A stretch of 54,734 bases of DNA from an uncultured Clostridia bacterium. Its GTDB lineage: Bacteria > Bacillota > Clostridia > Christensenellales > CALVMC01. The position numbers were made by a program, and so were the translations under genes. The DNA lies in the NCBI GenBank assembly GCA_944342015.1, contig CALVMC010000008.1:1-54734 (forward strand), read 5' to 3'. The notes beneath the pieces are model-generated. The model saw only the letters and a list, made by a program, of their open reading frames with translations, had not been told where the DNA came from and did not search any database. Below are positions 16,345 through 26,967 of this stretch, piece after piece (positions within the stretch are counted from its first letter, which is position 1; each line of letters starts with the position of its first letter).

Positions 16345-16432
16345 ACCGAATTAAAGTATAAAATAATAAACTGTAACAGGCGATAAAAATCGATTGCGAT
16401 TATTAAATACCGAATTGAGATATAAAATAATA
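16345..16432. repeat. 24-nt direct repeat pair in intergenic DNA
   Basis: 16345-16368 and 16409-16432 share ACCGAATT and TATAAAATAATA with three differences, and each is preceded by an ATCGATT. They lie between two convergent genes; role unknown. Confidence 0.5.
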
Positions 16433-16462
16433 TTTAAAAATTAAATAAACATATTAAAAATT

Positions 16463-17308
16463 TTAATCGGATCTTTTTTCCCTTTCGTTATCGGATTTAT
16501 CCGCAGGCGTGTTATCGTCTGTTTTTATCAGTAAATAATTCTGACTTTCGTTTTTTAATTTACCTTCCTTGTTTTTTTCCGTTTCAGTTTCTTTTTCTGA
16601 GTTTTCCGATTTATTTTCATCTGTACCGTTATTTTCATCTGTACCGTTAATGGAATTTTTTTGAGGCGTATCAAATATACTTTGAGTTAGACTTTTCGGC
16701 TCATCCTTTTTGTTTTTGTCTTCTTCGAAAAAATCATCGTCAAACAAATCCGAAGTGTTTTGTTCCCTTTTCATATTCTTCGGAATTTTTATCTTTAATC
16801 TTGTTTTGACCAATTTAGTAAGTAGATTCAAAACCGCATAATAAGCATAGTCGTAAACTAAAAACAAAATACTTCCTAAAATTGCAACAACATAATATTT
16901 ATCGGATACGAACTCGTTAACGGTATCGGAAAGATTCAATCCCAAAAATTTGAGAATAATAAAAAGTATCAAATTAAAGTAAACAAGTTTAACGATATAA
17001 CCGAGCCAAAAAGGTTTGATTTTCAAATTTATAAGATAACCTGCAAAAGAATAAAATCCGAAAAAAAGAACGAAAGGCATCTGATTAGGAAAAGCGGTAA
17101 CCGCAAAGGACAGAGCGGAAACAGCAATATAACTTAAAAAAGAAGCCCTTAAACTTCCGAGCGTGAGCGGAAGCATAAGCATAACGGCTGCGATACAACT
17201 GAAAGTAATGGAAAGAAAACTTACAACCGTAGAAAGCCAGACAAAAAGTAGAGAAAATGAAGCCGAAACCGCAGAAAAAGCAATTTCATAAGAGGTCGGC
17301 TTTTTCAT
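16463..17308 (-). CDS. multi-pass membrane protein with acidic tail
   Basis: 281 aa. Residues 1-175 hold about five or six membrane segments (for example AFSAVSASFSLLFVWLSTV, then ILFLVYDYAYYAVLNLL). Residues 180-281 are a charged, low-complexity cytosolic tail with DLFDDDFFEE and a tandem NGTDEN pair. The membrane part vaguely resembles ECF transporter S components, but I cannot assign it. It starts 1 nt after the J-like gene with no good ribosome site, so it is translationally coupled to it; last gene of the trpS-DUF5685-J group. Confidence 0.7.
   Translation of the reverse strand: MKKPTSYEIAFSAVSASFSLLFVWLSTVVSFLSITFSCIAAVMLMLPLTLGSLRASFLSYIAVSALSFAVTAFPNQMPFVLFFGFYSFAGYLINLKIKPFWLGYIVKLVYFNLILFIILKFLGLNLSDTVNEFVSDKYYVVAILGSILFLVYDYAYYAVLNLLTKLVKTRLKIKIPKNMKREQNTSDLFDDDFFEEDKNKKDEPKSLTQSIFDTPQKNSINGTDENNGTDENKSENSEKETETEKNKEGKLKNESQNYLLIKTDDNTPADKSDNEREKRSD
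16611..16648. repeat. 18-bp tandem duplication in coding sequence
   Basis: Two perfect head-to-tail copies of an 18-nt unit (16611-16628 and 16629-16646) plus a few bases of a third. In frame it duplicates six residues (NGTDEN) in the acidic tail of the membrane protein. Confidence 0.85.
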
Positions 17309-17309
17309 A

Positions 17310-17906
17310 TCAGCAACCGCCGAGACAATTACAGCAAGCGTCGGCGCAAAGAAATCCTAAACAGAAATCGCAACATGTGCATCCGCCCGCATTTGACATA
17401 TCCTCTCTGTTTCTTTCATAGCCCGATCTCGGCTCGGAATAAGCGCCTTGACCGTTCATTTTCTTTAAGAGTTTATCAAGAGTTTCCTTGTATTTGGTAT
17501 TGGAAGGTTCCATACTGATTGCAATTTCGAGCTGAGCCTTGCTTTCGTTGAGCCAATTTTTAGCGTGGTAGATACCTGCCTGATAATAATGCCATTCAGC
17601 GTCCCTTACTGTCATATCGTCGAGTCTGTCCTGTGCCTCGTTAAGTTTTCCTTCCTTGATTAGCTTGGCTATACCGCCGTACATTGAACCGGTATCTTCT
17701 ATAAAAGAACGGTTTTTGAGAATCTCCATAGCTTCGGCATAAGCTTCTTCCACTTCGGAAAGTTTTTTAGCGGCTTTTTTGCCCTTTTCGCCTTCTAAAA
17801 ATCTGTCGTTGGAATATTTCTCTTTAAGCTCGGCATAAGCCTCATAAACTTCTTGTTGAGTAGCATTTTCGCTTACTTTAAGAATTACAAACGGGTTTTT
17901 CTGCAT
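17310..17906 (-). CDS. degenerate J-domain/TPR protein with Cys-rich C-terminus
   Basis: 198 aa. Residues 4-65 look like a J domain (NPFVILKVSENATQQEV), but the HPD that activates DnaK is replaced (KYSNDRF where KYHPDRN is usual). Residues 75-150 form TPR-like helix pairs (AEWHYYQAGIYHAKNW, AQLEIAISMEPSN). The final 25 residues hold nine Cys (CTCCDFC, CADACCNC, ending GGC). A GGGAGG ribosome site lies inside the overlapping DUF5685 gene. Likely a scaffold rather than an active co-chaperone; the tail could bind metal or be modified (inference). Confidence 0.75.
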   Translation of the reverse strand: MQKNPFVILKVSENATQQEVYEAYAELKEKYSNDRFLEGEKGKKAAKKLSEVEEAYAEAMEILKNRSFIEDTGSMYGGIAKLIKEGKLNEAQDRLDDMTVRDAEWHYYQAGIYHAKNWLNESKAQLEIAISMEPSNTKYKETLDKLLKKMNGQGAYSEPRSGYERNREDMSNAGGCTCCDFCLGFLCADACCNCLGGC

Positions 17907-18757
17907 TCAGGTAACCTCCCTAACACTATAAGGCTTTGGGTATTAAGACCGTACCATACGATATTTGTCATAATACCGTCGCCGATATCGAATTTAAGTC
18001 TTTCGAAAATATCTTTTATCTGGTTGTAAACGCCTGCAACGATAAATTCTATTTCGGTTCTGTTATCGTCTATAAATTGTTTTTTATTTTTAAAATTACC
18101 GCACCTTTCTATAAATACATTATAGTTTCCGGAGTTAAAATCCTTATCTAAATCGTCCAAAGCGTCGATAATATATATCCACTTTCCTATATAGTAGCAA
18201 AATTGTCCGAGGTCATAAGTAAATCTTTCTTTTGAAAGAGTTTTGACCGTTTCGGTAAGAATAACTGCAAAACAGTCGGCGACTTTATCTATACTTGTTT
18301 CCTTTTCCTTTTCCATAAGAGAAAGTTTTTCATATTGTTTTTTTAAAAGTTCGTCTAATTGAGGATATTTCTTTCTTGACTTTTTATAACCTTTTTTAAC
18401 AAGATTTTTAAGGGTTTTACCTTTCAGTTTATCTTTGTCGGCAATCATATCGACGGCTTTGTAGTACATCAACAAATCGTTTGCCTCGATTGAAGAAAGA
18501 GTAATATCGTCCCACTTTACTATCGGCTTTTTTTTGAAAGGATTTAATATACAAACCTCATTTGAAAGCACGGGAGTTTTCTTAAAGACATTATGAAGAA
18601 GTATATCAAGGAAGGTAATATCGTAACTTGTAGTAATTCTCATAAGTTGACTTCTGTTTTTCCCTAAGCACTTGCAAATGCCGCAATAGTATGCTCTGTA
18701 AAGAGAATAGTCTTTAATGAGAAGATTAGGTTTATCAACGAACACATAACCGAACAT
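17885..18757 (-). CDS. DUF5685 family protein
   Basis: 290 aa, soluble and mostly helical. Near the N-terminus is a Cys cluster, YYCGICKCLG (residues 23-32), typical of the family as I recall it. Near residues 200-206 an acidic motif, DALDDLDKD, sits after YYIGKWIYI and looks like the metal-binding Asp cluster of all-helical isoprenoid synthases. That resemblance is only an inference, and the second Asp motif is not obvious. I use the ATG overlapping the trpS stop (TGATG). It overlaps the J-like gene by 22 nt. Function unknown. Confidence 0.72.
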   Translation of the reverse strand: MFGYVFVDKPNLLIKDYSLYRAYYCGICKCLGKNRSQLMRITTSYDITFLDILLHNVFKKTPVLSNEVCILNPFKKKPIVKWDDITLSSIEANDLLMYYKAVDMIADKDKLKGKTLKNLVKKGYKKSRKKYPQLDELLKKQYEKLSLMEKEKETSIDKVADCFAVILTETVKTLSKERFTYDLGQFCYYIGKWIYIIDALDDLDKDFNSGNYNVFIERCGNFKNKKQFIDDNRTEIEFIVAGVYNQIKDIFERLKFDIGDGIMTNIVWYGLNTQSLIVLGRLPECRKTRL

Positions 18758-19740
18758 CAAACTATACCCATTTTGTCGTAAACTTCTCTCAAAGTCTTAG
18801 AAGCGATATTACGAGCTTTTTCGTCCCCTTCTTTGATTACATTCAGCAGATATTTTTTGTCATTCATAATTTTTGCATATTCCTTCTGAATAGGTTCGAG
18901 AACGGAAATAACTGCGTCCGCTACTGCAAGTTTGAATTTTCCGTATCCGCCGTCCGAAAACTGTTTTTCGACATCTTCTCTACTGCACCCTGTAAAACCG
19001 CAATAAATATTGATAAGATTGGAAATTCCCGGTCTGTTTTCGTCGTAGCAAACCTTATTTTCGCTGTCGGTGACCGCCCTTTTGAACTTTTTCAAAATCA
19101 TATCGGGCGTATCGAGAATACCTACCGAAGCGTTTTCGTTGGAATCGGACTTACTCATTTTAGATTCCGGATTTTGTAGGCTTTTAATTTTTGCGCCGAC
19201 TGTTGGAATAAAACCATCGGGAACGGTGAAAGTGTCACCGTAACGGGCATTGAATCTTTCGGCAAGGTTTCTTGCAAGTTCCAAATGCTGTTTCTGGTCA
19301 ATACCGATAGGAACGAGGTCGGTTTTATAAAGAAGAATATCGGCAGCCATAAGAACGGGATAATCCATAAGACCCATATTAATATTATCTTCGTGTTTTT
19401 TTGATTTATCCTTGAATTGAGTCATTCTGTTACATTCGCCTATATATGTCATACAGTTAAGAAGCCAGCAAAGAGCGGTATGTTCGAGAACATGGGACTG
19501 AACATAAAGAATGCTTTTTTCGGGACTGAGTCCGCAGGCAATATACTGAGCAAGGAAAGAAAGCGATTTATCCTTAAACTCTTCGGGATTTTGTTTTATG
19601 GTAAGGGCATGCAAATCGACAATCGAAAAAATACAGTCGTTATCTTTTTGCAATAACAACCAGTTTTTAATAGCGCCCAAGTAATTTCCTATTGTAATAA
19701 TACCCGTAGGCTGAGTACCGCTGTAAATTCTTTTTTTCAT
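18757..19740 (-). CDS. trpS: tryptophanyl-tRNA synthetase
   Basis: Class I synthetase, 327 aa, the usual compact bacterial length. The HIGH-equivalent is TGIITIGNYLGA (residues 12-23) and KMSKSDSN lies near 195. IDLHALT and the GIDQKQHLELARNLAERFN stretch are also typical. AGGAG precedes the ATG. No T-box leader is visible; the gene starts 8 nt after the PH-like membrane protein gene and so is probably co-transcribed with it. Confidence 0.96.
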   Translation of the reverse strand: MKKRIYSGTQPTGIITIGNYLGAIKNWLLLQKDNDCIFSIVDLHALTIKQNPEEFKDKSLSFLAQYIACGLSPEKSILYVQSHVLEHTALCWLLNCMTYIGECNRMTQFKDKSKKHEDNINMGLMDYPVLMAADILLYKTDLVPIGIDQKQHLELARNLAERFNARYGDTFTVPDGFIPTVGAKIKSLQNPESKMSKSDSNENASVGILDTPDMILKKFKRAVTDSENKVCYDENRPGISNLINIYCGFTGCSREDVEKQFSDGGYGKFKLAVADAVISVLEPIQKEYAKIMNDKKYLLNVIKEGDEKARNIASKTLREVYDKMGIV

Positions 19741-19748
19741 AAAATCTC

Positions 19749-20168
19749 CTATAAATAAGCGCTGATACTTTCGAAAAGATGCAAAGTCTCTTCATAACTT
19801 GCCCTGTTAATCATATAAGTATTTTTAGCAGAATCGATTATTTTAATATAAGTTTCGTCAAATTTAATAAGGTTAAGATATACCGGCTGATCCTGACCTT
19901 TCAGCATATAATTGCCCTTTTTCATATTATTCGAACCCTTTCCCGAATAAGTTTCGTCTAAAACTATTGCTTCATCTGTAAGATAAGCGGTTGCTCCTTC
20001 GAGATTGATTTTTTTATTATAATAGCCGTCAATTGAAACAATACCTTCCGATACCGAAATGTTGGGATATTGCTGAATGGTATAAAGCATCCAGAATATT
20101 GACGAAAGAAATAAAAGCAATAAAATCAATACGTTTAAAAATCCGAACAAGACATCTTTTTTACTCAT
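19749..20168 (-). CDS. membrane-anchored PH-like protein (bPH_5-type)
   Basis: About 139 aa from the ATG at 20168. One N-terminal membrane segment (LFGFLNVLILLLLFLSSIFW) is followed by an extracytoplasmic or cytosolic beta-rich domain. The pattern KGNYMLKGQDQ, YIKII, YMINRASYEETLHLFESI resembles the bacterial PH domain family bPH_5. The frame is open a further 19 codons upstream, but the promoter at 20182-20210 sits inside that extension, which favours the shorter protein and a leader of only about 6 nt. Function unknown. Confidence 0.6.
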   Translation of the reverse strand: MSKKDVLFGFLNVLILLLLFLSSIFWMLYTIQQYPNISVSEGIVSIDGYYNKKINLEGATAYLTDEAIVLDETYSGKGSNNMKKGNYMLKGQDQPVYLNLIKFDETYIKIIDSAKNTYMINRASYEETLHLFESISAYL

Positions 20169-20181
20169 ATTACAATAAAAT

Positions 20182-20210
20182 ATTTTAACATAATATCCTT
20201 CTTTATACAA
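20182..20210 (-). promoter_or_regulatory. promoter of the PH-like gene and trpS group
   Basis: Minus-strand TTGTAT (20205-20210), 17-nt spacer, TAAAAT (20182-20187), 13 nt before the ATG at 20168. No ribosome site fits in the remaining leader. Confidence 0.45.
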
Positions 20211-20287
20211 GTAAAAAGCTAACAACTTAAATAAATAAGAATGTAAATAAAAGTATATTTACTTAATTTATAAGAAAGCTTTTTACT

Positions 20288-20316
20288 TTGACAATTCAAT
20301 AATATTATAGTATTCT
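20288..20316 (+). promoter_or_regulatory. promoter of the TetR-family gene
   Basis: TTGACA (20288-20293), 17-nt spacer, TATTCT (20311-20316), about 20 nt before the ATG at 20336. A GTAAAT/ATTTAC inverted repeat lies upstream and could be an operator. Confidence 0.6.
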
Positions 20317-20335
20317 TAAAAAAAGGTGAAAAAAT

Positions 20336-20944
20336 ATGGCAGAAATTAAAAATTCCAAGACGAAAGAAGAAATATTAAAATGTATGCAGGAATTTATTGC
20401 GGAAGGAAAAATGGAAAGCATATCGCTTGCCGATATAGCCGCCCGTGTAGGAATAAGCAAAGGCACGCTTTACTATTATTATTCTTCCAAAGAGCTTATA
20501 CTTTTAGACCTTACGATGAAATATCTCGATTATATGGAAAAATATCTTTCCCACTGGTATTCAGAAGAACACGAGGACAAATCGCTTGTAAGACTCATAG
20601 CCTATATATTCGACAGAGGAGCGCACTTTGAAGAACGAGCGAAAATGCACTTGTACTTAGTTACCAAAGCCTTTATGGGTAACGAAAAGATAAAAGAAAT
20701 TTTTAAAGAAAAATACTCGGAATGGCGTCATAAGATAGCAAAATCAATAAACAGAAGATTTGAAAACACAAAAAATGCAGAAACTCTGTCACGCCTTCTC
20801 CTTTTAATAGTTGACGGAATGATAGTTCAGGAGGCTGTCGGAGTAGACGATATCGATTGTCTGGAACTTGCTAAACTGCTTGTAGAGTCAGACAGCGAAA
20901 ATATTAAACCTATATCCCCTATAAAATCTCCTAAAAAGAATTAA
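20336..20944 (+). CDS. TetR-family transcriptional regulator
   Basis: 202 aa. The N-terminal helix-turn-helix is ISLADIAARVGISKGTLYYY (about 29-48), followed by the usual SSKELILLDL. The all-helical ligand-binding domain is too variable to name an inducer. AAGGTG lies 8 nt before the ATG. No transporter gene is adjacent on the same strand, so the gene may regulate itself or a distant target. It is convergent with the chorismate mutase gene, with about 200 nt between. Confidence 0.9.
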   Translation: MAEIKNSKTKEEILKCMQEFIAEGKMESISLADIAARVGISKGTLYYYYSSKELILLDLTMKYLDYMEKYLSHWYSEEHEDKSLVRLIAYIFDRGAHFEERAKMHLYLVTKAFMGNEKIKEIFKEKYSEWRHKIAKSINRRFENTKNAETLSRLLLLIVDGMIVQEAVGVDDIDCLELAKLLVESDSENIKPISPIKSPKKN

Positions 20945-20987
20945 TAAATTTAAAATCAATGAATACGGTAAATTAAAATATTTTTAA

Positions 20988-21017
20988 TAAAAAAGGAAAT
21001 CCTGATTAAGATTTCCT
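20988..21017 (-). terminator. intrinsic terminator after the serS-chorismate mutase unit
   Basis: Minus strand: AGGAAATC (21010-21017 complement) and GATTTCCT pair over 8 bp with an 8-nt loop, then a U-rich run. It lies 130 nt beyond the chorismate mutase stop and faces the TetR gene. Confidence 0.75.
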
Positions 21018-21147
21018 GCCGTATCGGTGTTTAAATACTAAAATAATAAAATAAAATTAAGTTAACGAATTTTCGCTAACAAAAATCAACAAAACAAAAA
21101 TTACAATAATTCGTTTATTAGCAATTCAAAGGAAAATCTCGGTAAAG

Positions 21148-21408
21148 TTATTCCAAAAAGGAATGAGACGCCCTGAAAATTTCCTGATAAATTTGTCTTA
21201 AATAATCGGCTTCGAGGTCGTTGAGCCCGTCGGTGATTCTTTCAAAAATCTGCATATCCCTTGTTGCCGAAAGAGTTTTCATATTTCTCTCTTTTTTCAC
21301 ATCGTAAATTTTCTTGGTGACGCCTGCCCTTTTAAGCAATAATTTGACGAGTTCGTCATCTATGGCGTCTATTTCTTCTCTGAGTTGTTCAATGCTGTCG
21401 TTACCCAT
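21148..21408 (-). CDS. chorismate mutase, AroQ type
   Basis: An 86-aa all-helical mutase converting chorismate to prephenate. The family pattern is clear: LREEIDAIDDELVKLLLKRA at the N-terminus, then KIYDVKKERN with the active-site Lys, and a C-terminal YLRQIYQEIFRASHSF. It is stand-alone, not fused to prephenate dehydratase or DAHP synthase. AAAGGAG precedes the ATG. It sits 51 nt after serS and is likely co-transcribed, an unusual partner with no other aromatic genes nearby. Confidence 0.9.
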   Translation of the reverse strand: MGNDSIEQLREEIDAIDDELVKLLLKRAGVTKKIYDVKKERNMKTLSATRDMQIFERITDGLNDLEADYLRQIYQEIFRASHSFLE

Positions 21409-21459
21409 AAAAATTTTCTCCTTTATGTAAAAATTACCGTAATAAATACGGTAATTCTA

Positions 21460-22722
21460 TTATCTGATAATATCCGTTCCGATATACTTTCTTAAAACTT
21501 CGGGAACGGTAACCGAACCGTCGGCATTCTGATAGTTTTCCAAAATAGCTGCAACTGTTCTTCCTACGGCAAGACCGCTGCCGTTAAGAGTATGAACAAA
21601 AGCCGTTTTTTTATCGTCTCCTCTGAACTTGATATTTGCCCTTCTTGCCTGGAAATCTTCGAAATCGGAACAAGAACTGATTTCGACATATTTTCCGTAA
21701 CTCGGCATCCATACTTCGATATCGTAAGTTTTTGCCGAGCTGAACCCCAAATCTCCCGTACAAAGTTCTACGACTCTGTAAGGAATTTTAAGCTTTTTAA
21801 GGATATTTTCTGCATTTTCGGTAAGTTTTTCAAGTTCTTCGTAGCTTTTTTCGGGCAAGGTAAATTTAACTAATTCCACCTTGTTAAACTGATGCTGTCT
21901 TATAAGACCTCTTGTGTCCCTGCCTGCGCTTCCGGCTTCGGCTCTGAAACAAGCGGTATAAGCGCAATAATAAATAGGAAGTCTTTCTTTATCGATAATT
22001 TCCCCTCTTAAAAGATTTGTAACAGGAACTTCTGCTGTGGGAATAAGATAATAATCGGTATTTTTGATTGCGAACATATCTTCTTCGAATTTAGGAAGCT
22101 GACCTGTACCTATCATACTGTCACGGTTTACCATAAAAGGCGGAAAAACTTCCTCATAGCCTTCTTCGGCGTGAGAATCGAGCATAAAATTGATAACCGC
22201 TCTTTCGAGTTTTGCCCCTAATCCTTTATAAACCGTAAAACGGGCACCGGTAATTTTACCTGCAAGACGGGGGCTTAAAATACCTAAATTTTCGCCGATA
22301 TCCCAATGAGCAAGAGGGGTAAATGAAAACTCGGTAGGAGTCATAAATTTACGGATTTCCCTGTTATCGTCGCTGTCCTTTCCTATTTTAATGGAAGGAT
22401 TCGGGATATTGGGAATAGCAAGCATAAGTTCCTTGATTTTAGCTTCCGTTTCATTGAGTTCGGCGTCCATTTTTTTGATTTCGGCGCCGATAGTCTGCAT
22501 ATTTTTGATTAAGTCTGTTGCGTCCTTTTTTTCTTTTTTAAGCGCTGCGATTTGTTCGGAAGCCTTATTTTTTTCGGCTTTCATAGCTTCGCTTTTTCGA
22601 ATAAGCTCCTTTCTTTTAAGAGCGAGAAGAGCGACTTCGTCAATCGGAAATTTACCGCTTCTTGTTGAAAGGGCTTTTTTAACGCTTTCGATATTGTCGC
22701 AAACATATTTTAAATCGAGCAT
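21460..22722 (-). CDS. serS: seryl-tRNA synthetase
   Basis: Class II synthetase, 420 aa. An N-terminal antiparallel coiled-coil arm (residues 30-105, Lys/Glu-rich) grips the long variable arm of tRNA-Ser. Motif 2 lies in [22 protein letters not shown] near 260-280, and motif 3 in [17 protein letters not shown] near 385. AGGAG precedes the ATG. The matching tRNA-Ser(UGA) lies in the same window at 48736. No T-box leader is seen in the 128-nt gap upstream. Confidence 0.96.
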   Translation of the reverse strand: MLDLKYVCDNIESVKKALSTRSGKFPIDEVALLALKRKELIRKSEAMKAEKNKASEQIAALKKEKKDATDLIKNMQTIGAEIKKMDAELNETEAKIKELMLAIPNIPNPSIKIGKDSDDNREIRKFMTPTEFSFTPLAHWDIGENLGILSPRLAGKITGARFTVYKGLGAKLERAVINFMLDSHAEEGYEEVFPPFMVNRDSMIGTGQLPKFEEDMFAIKNTDYYLIPTAEVPVTNLLRGEIIDKERLPIYYCAYTACFRAEAGSAGRDTRGLIRQHQFNKVELVKFTLPEKSYEELEKLTENAENILKKLKIPYRVVELCTGDLGFSSAKTYDIEVWMPSYGKYVEISSCSDFEDFQARRANIKFRGDDKKTAFVHTLNGSGLAVGRTVAAILENYQNADGSVTVPEVLRKYIGTDIIR

Positions 22723-22850
22723 TTTTTTCTCCTGTTTATGTTAAACTTATTTTCAAGTTTACAAATATTATAATTACCGCCTTTAAAAATCAAACCGTTT
22801 CGCTTTTTAATTAGAAAATAAAATTTGATACAATAAAACTTATCGCTTAA

Positions 22851-25265
22851 TTATTTCACTATATTAACAAGCCGTTTCGGTATAACTATTATCTTTTTAT
22901 AACCGTCTTTAAGTTCCTCTTTTAATTGAGGAAGAGCAAGTACCCTTTTTTCTATTTCCTTATTATCGCAGGAAGTAGGAACGACTAACTTGCATTTTAT
23001 TCTGTTATTTATCTGAACGGCAAGTTCTATTTCATCGAGAACGAGGGCTTTTTCGTTGCAAATCGGATAAGAATAACGGAATACAGATTTACCGCTTCCC
23101 GCTCTCTCGTTAAGTTCTTCTGCAAAATGCGGAGTAAGAGGAGCAAGTAAAAGAACAAGGTCTCTCACGGTATCCTTAAATAAAGCGACATCGTCAACGC
23201 CTTCGCCGTAATATTTATAAAGAGCGTTCACAAGTTCCATAATTCTTGCAACTGCGGTATTGAAAGAAAAACTTTCCATATCGTTTGTTACGCATTTTAT
23301 GGTATTATTCCTTACGAAATCGAGTTGTTTTTCCCTTTCACCCTTTTGTTTTTGAGAAGGGGTGTTTTTAAGTGAATTTGCAATATCGGAAATTCTTTCT
23401 ACCCTTTCCAGAAATTTAGCGATAGCCTCTATGCCCTTTTCGTTCCAAGGGCCGCCTTCTATATAAGAGAAACCGAACATAAGGTAAATTCTGAATGCGT
23501 CAGCACCGTATTTTTCGATATATTCGTCGGGAGAAACTACATTGCCTCTTGACTTACTCATCTTGAATCCGTCGGGGCCTAAAATCGTACCCTGATGAAC
23601 GAGAGATAAAAAGGGCTCGTCAAAGTCAATATAACCCATATCTTTAAGGGCTTTTGTTACGAATCTTGCATAAAGCAAATGCATACAAGCGTGTTCAGCG
23701 CCGCCTATATATTTATCTACGGGCAGATATTTATCGGCTTTATCTTTATCGAAAGGAGCATTTTTATTTTTATTATCCGCATAACGCAAATAATACCACG
23801 AAGAACAAACGAATGTGTCCAGAGTATCCGGCTCTCTTTTTGCGGGAGCCTTACAAATAGGACATACCGTATTCATAAATTTTTCGTGTTTTAAAAGCGG
23901 AGATTTTCCGTCCGGCGTAAAGTCGACATCGTAAGGAAGCTGAACGGGCAAATCGCTTTCCGGAACGGGAACGGTTCCGCAATGGGGACAGTATATAATA
24001 GGTATCGGAGCACCCCAATAACGCTGACGGGAAACAAGCCAGTCACGGAGTCTGTAATTTGTTTTAAGACTTCCCTTTCCTTCCGACTGCAATTCTTGGG
24101 TAATGGCTTTTTTAGCTTCTTCGCTTTTCATACCGCTGAATTTACCGCTGTCTACAAGGGTTCCGTACTCGGTAAAAGGAAGTTCGCCGCCTTCTATAAC
24201 TCTTTTTACGGGAAGATTATATTTTTTTGCGAAAGCAAAATCTCTGTCGTCGTGAGCGGGAACGCCCATAACCGCACCTGTTCCGTAACTGAATAGAACA
24301 TAGTCTGCAATCCAAATAGGTATTTTTTCACCGTTCACGGGATTTATCGCATAAGAGCCGGTAAAAACGCCGGTTTTTTCGCGCTGAGTACTCAGTCTGT
24401 CGATTTCGTTACATTTCGAAGTTTCGACAAGATAATCTTCCACCTCTTTTTTATGCTCTTTTGTGGTAAGTTTTTTTACCAAAGGATGTTCGGGAGCAAG
24501 AACTGTATAACTTACTCCGAACAAAGTATCGGCACGGGTAGTAAATACTTTAAAGGAAGAACCCTTTTCTGTTTTAAAAACGATTTCCGAACCTGTGGAC
24601 TTTCCTATCCAGTTTTTCTGCATAAGTTTTGTCTTTTCAGGCCAATCGAGTTTATCGAGTCCAAAAAGCAGTTCTTCTGCATAATCGGTTATTTTAAAGA
24701 ACCATTGAGTAAGGTTTTTCCTTACGACAGGAGTCGAACATCTTTCGCAAAGACCGTCCTGAACCTGCTCGTTTGCAAGAACGGTATTACAGCTCGAACA
24801 CCAGTTTACGGGAGCCTCTTTTCTGTAAGCAAGTCCTTTTTTATAAAGTTGCAAAAAGAGCCATTGAGTCCACTTGTAATAATCGGGAAGACATGTTACC
24901 ACTTCGTGATTCCAATCGAACATAGCGCCCATTTTTTTGAGCTGCATTTCCATAGTTTCGATATTTTTCAGAGTGGAATCCTGAGGGTGAATTCCCGTTT
25001 TAATAGCGTAATTTTCGGCAGGAAGACCGAAGGCGTCGAACCCCATAGGTTCGAAGACTTCGTATCCCTGCATTTTTTTAAATCTTGCAAAGCTGTCGGA
25101 AGGTCCAAAATTATACCAATGTCCAACATGCAATTTTGCGCCGGAAGGATAAGAAAACATTTCGAGAACATAGTATTTTTTATCTATGTTTTTCTCGTTG
25201 AACTCGTTCTCACCGCTTTCGAGCCAGCGTTTTTGCCACTTTGCCTCAACAGATTTCATATCCAT
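22851..25265 (-). CDS. leuS: leucyl-tRNA synthetase
   Basis: Class I synthetase, about 804 aa. The HIGH-equivalent is [11 protein letters not shown] (near 40); zinc-type Cys pairs CSSCNTV and CERCSTPV lie near 160-180; the CP1 editing domain spans 220-400 (TTRADTLFG and [15 protein letters not shown]); FKMSKSRGN is the KMSKS motif near 575. I use the ATG at 25265 with GGAG 9 nt upstream instead of the further TTG. It lies between gdhA and serS, all on one strand. Confidence 0.96.
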   Translation of the reverse strand: MDMKSVEAKWQKRWLESGENEFNEKNIDKKYYVLEMFSYPSGAKLHVGHWYNFGPSDSFARFKKMQGYEVFEPMGFDAFGLPAENYAIKTGIHPQDSTLKNIETMEMQLKKMGAMFDWNHEVVTCLPDYYKWTQWLFLQLYKKGLAYRKEAPVNWCSSCNTVLANEQVQDGLCERCSTPVVRKNLTQWFFKITDYAEELLFGLDKLDWPEKTKLMQKNWIGKSTGSEIVFKTEKGSSFKVFTTRADTLFGVSYTVLAPEHPLVKKLTTKEHKKEVEDYLVETSKCNEIDRLSTQREKTGVFTGSYAINPVNGEKIPIWIADYVLFSYGTGAVMGVPAHDDRDFAFAKKYNLPVKRVIEGGELPFTEYGTLVDSGKFSGMKSEEAKKAITQELQSEGKGSLKTNYRLRDWLVSRQRYWGAPIPIIYCPHCGTVPVPESDLPVQLPYDVDFTPDGKSPLLKHEKFMNTVCPICKAPAKREPDTLDTFVCSSWYYLRYADNKNKNAPFDKDKADKYLPVDKYIGGAEHACMHLLYARFVTKALKDMGYIDFDEPFLSLVHQGTILGPDGFKMSKSRGNVVSPDEYIEKYGADAFRIYLMFGFSYIEGGPWNEKGIEAIAKFLERVERISDIANSLKNTPSQKQKGEREKQLDFVRNNTIKCVTNDMESFSFNTAVARIMELVNALYKYYGEGVDDVALFKDTVRDLVLLLAPLTPHFAEELNERAGSGKSVFRYSYPICNEKALVLDEIELAVQINNRIKCKLVVPTSCDNKEIEKRVLALPQLKEELKDGYKKIIVIPKRLVNIVK

Positions 25266-25344
25266 AAAAGTCTGCTCCAAGATAGAAAGTTATGTAAATT
25301 ATTGACAAAAATCAATAAAATACAAACTGAAATTAAATAATATA

Positions 25345-26694
<1,350 letters not shown>

Positions 26695-26941
26695 TTATAC
26701 AAAGAATATTTTATCATACACGGCTTTGAATTTACAAATTATTTAAAGGTATTTTTATAATTTTTTTATTAAGTAAATAAACAGAATTACTTACAAATAT
26801 TTGCAAACCGAACCTGAAAACTGCTTATACATAAAGAAATAATACAGCTATAATGAATATTTTCAAAGCAATTAAGTACGGATAAAAAAGGATATAAATC
26901 TTTAAATTTATCTATAATTTTAAATCTTAATCAATCGAATT

Positions 26942-26966
26942 AAAAAACGGCCTTTCGGCCGTTTTT
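26942..26966. terminator. intrinsic terminator after hydA
   Basis: AAAAAACGGCC (26942-26952) and GGCCGTTTTT (26957-26966) with a short TTTC loop. T-runs exist on both strands; it follows the hydA stop directly on the minus strand. The rest of the 26683-26941 gap is AT-rich with no gene that I can see. Confidence 0.9.
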
Positions 26967-26967
26967 A

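Noticed and set aside
22723..22850. Possible T-box leader before serS
   Set aside because: No specifier stem or the conserved T-box sequence (AGGGTGGNACCGCG-like) was found; the same was checked before trpS, leuS, valS and proS.
24453..25340. 295-codon frame antisense to leuS
   Set aside because: Long, but it mirrors leuS codon structure, has no start signal, and its translation is Phe/Lys/Cys-rich without any domain.
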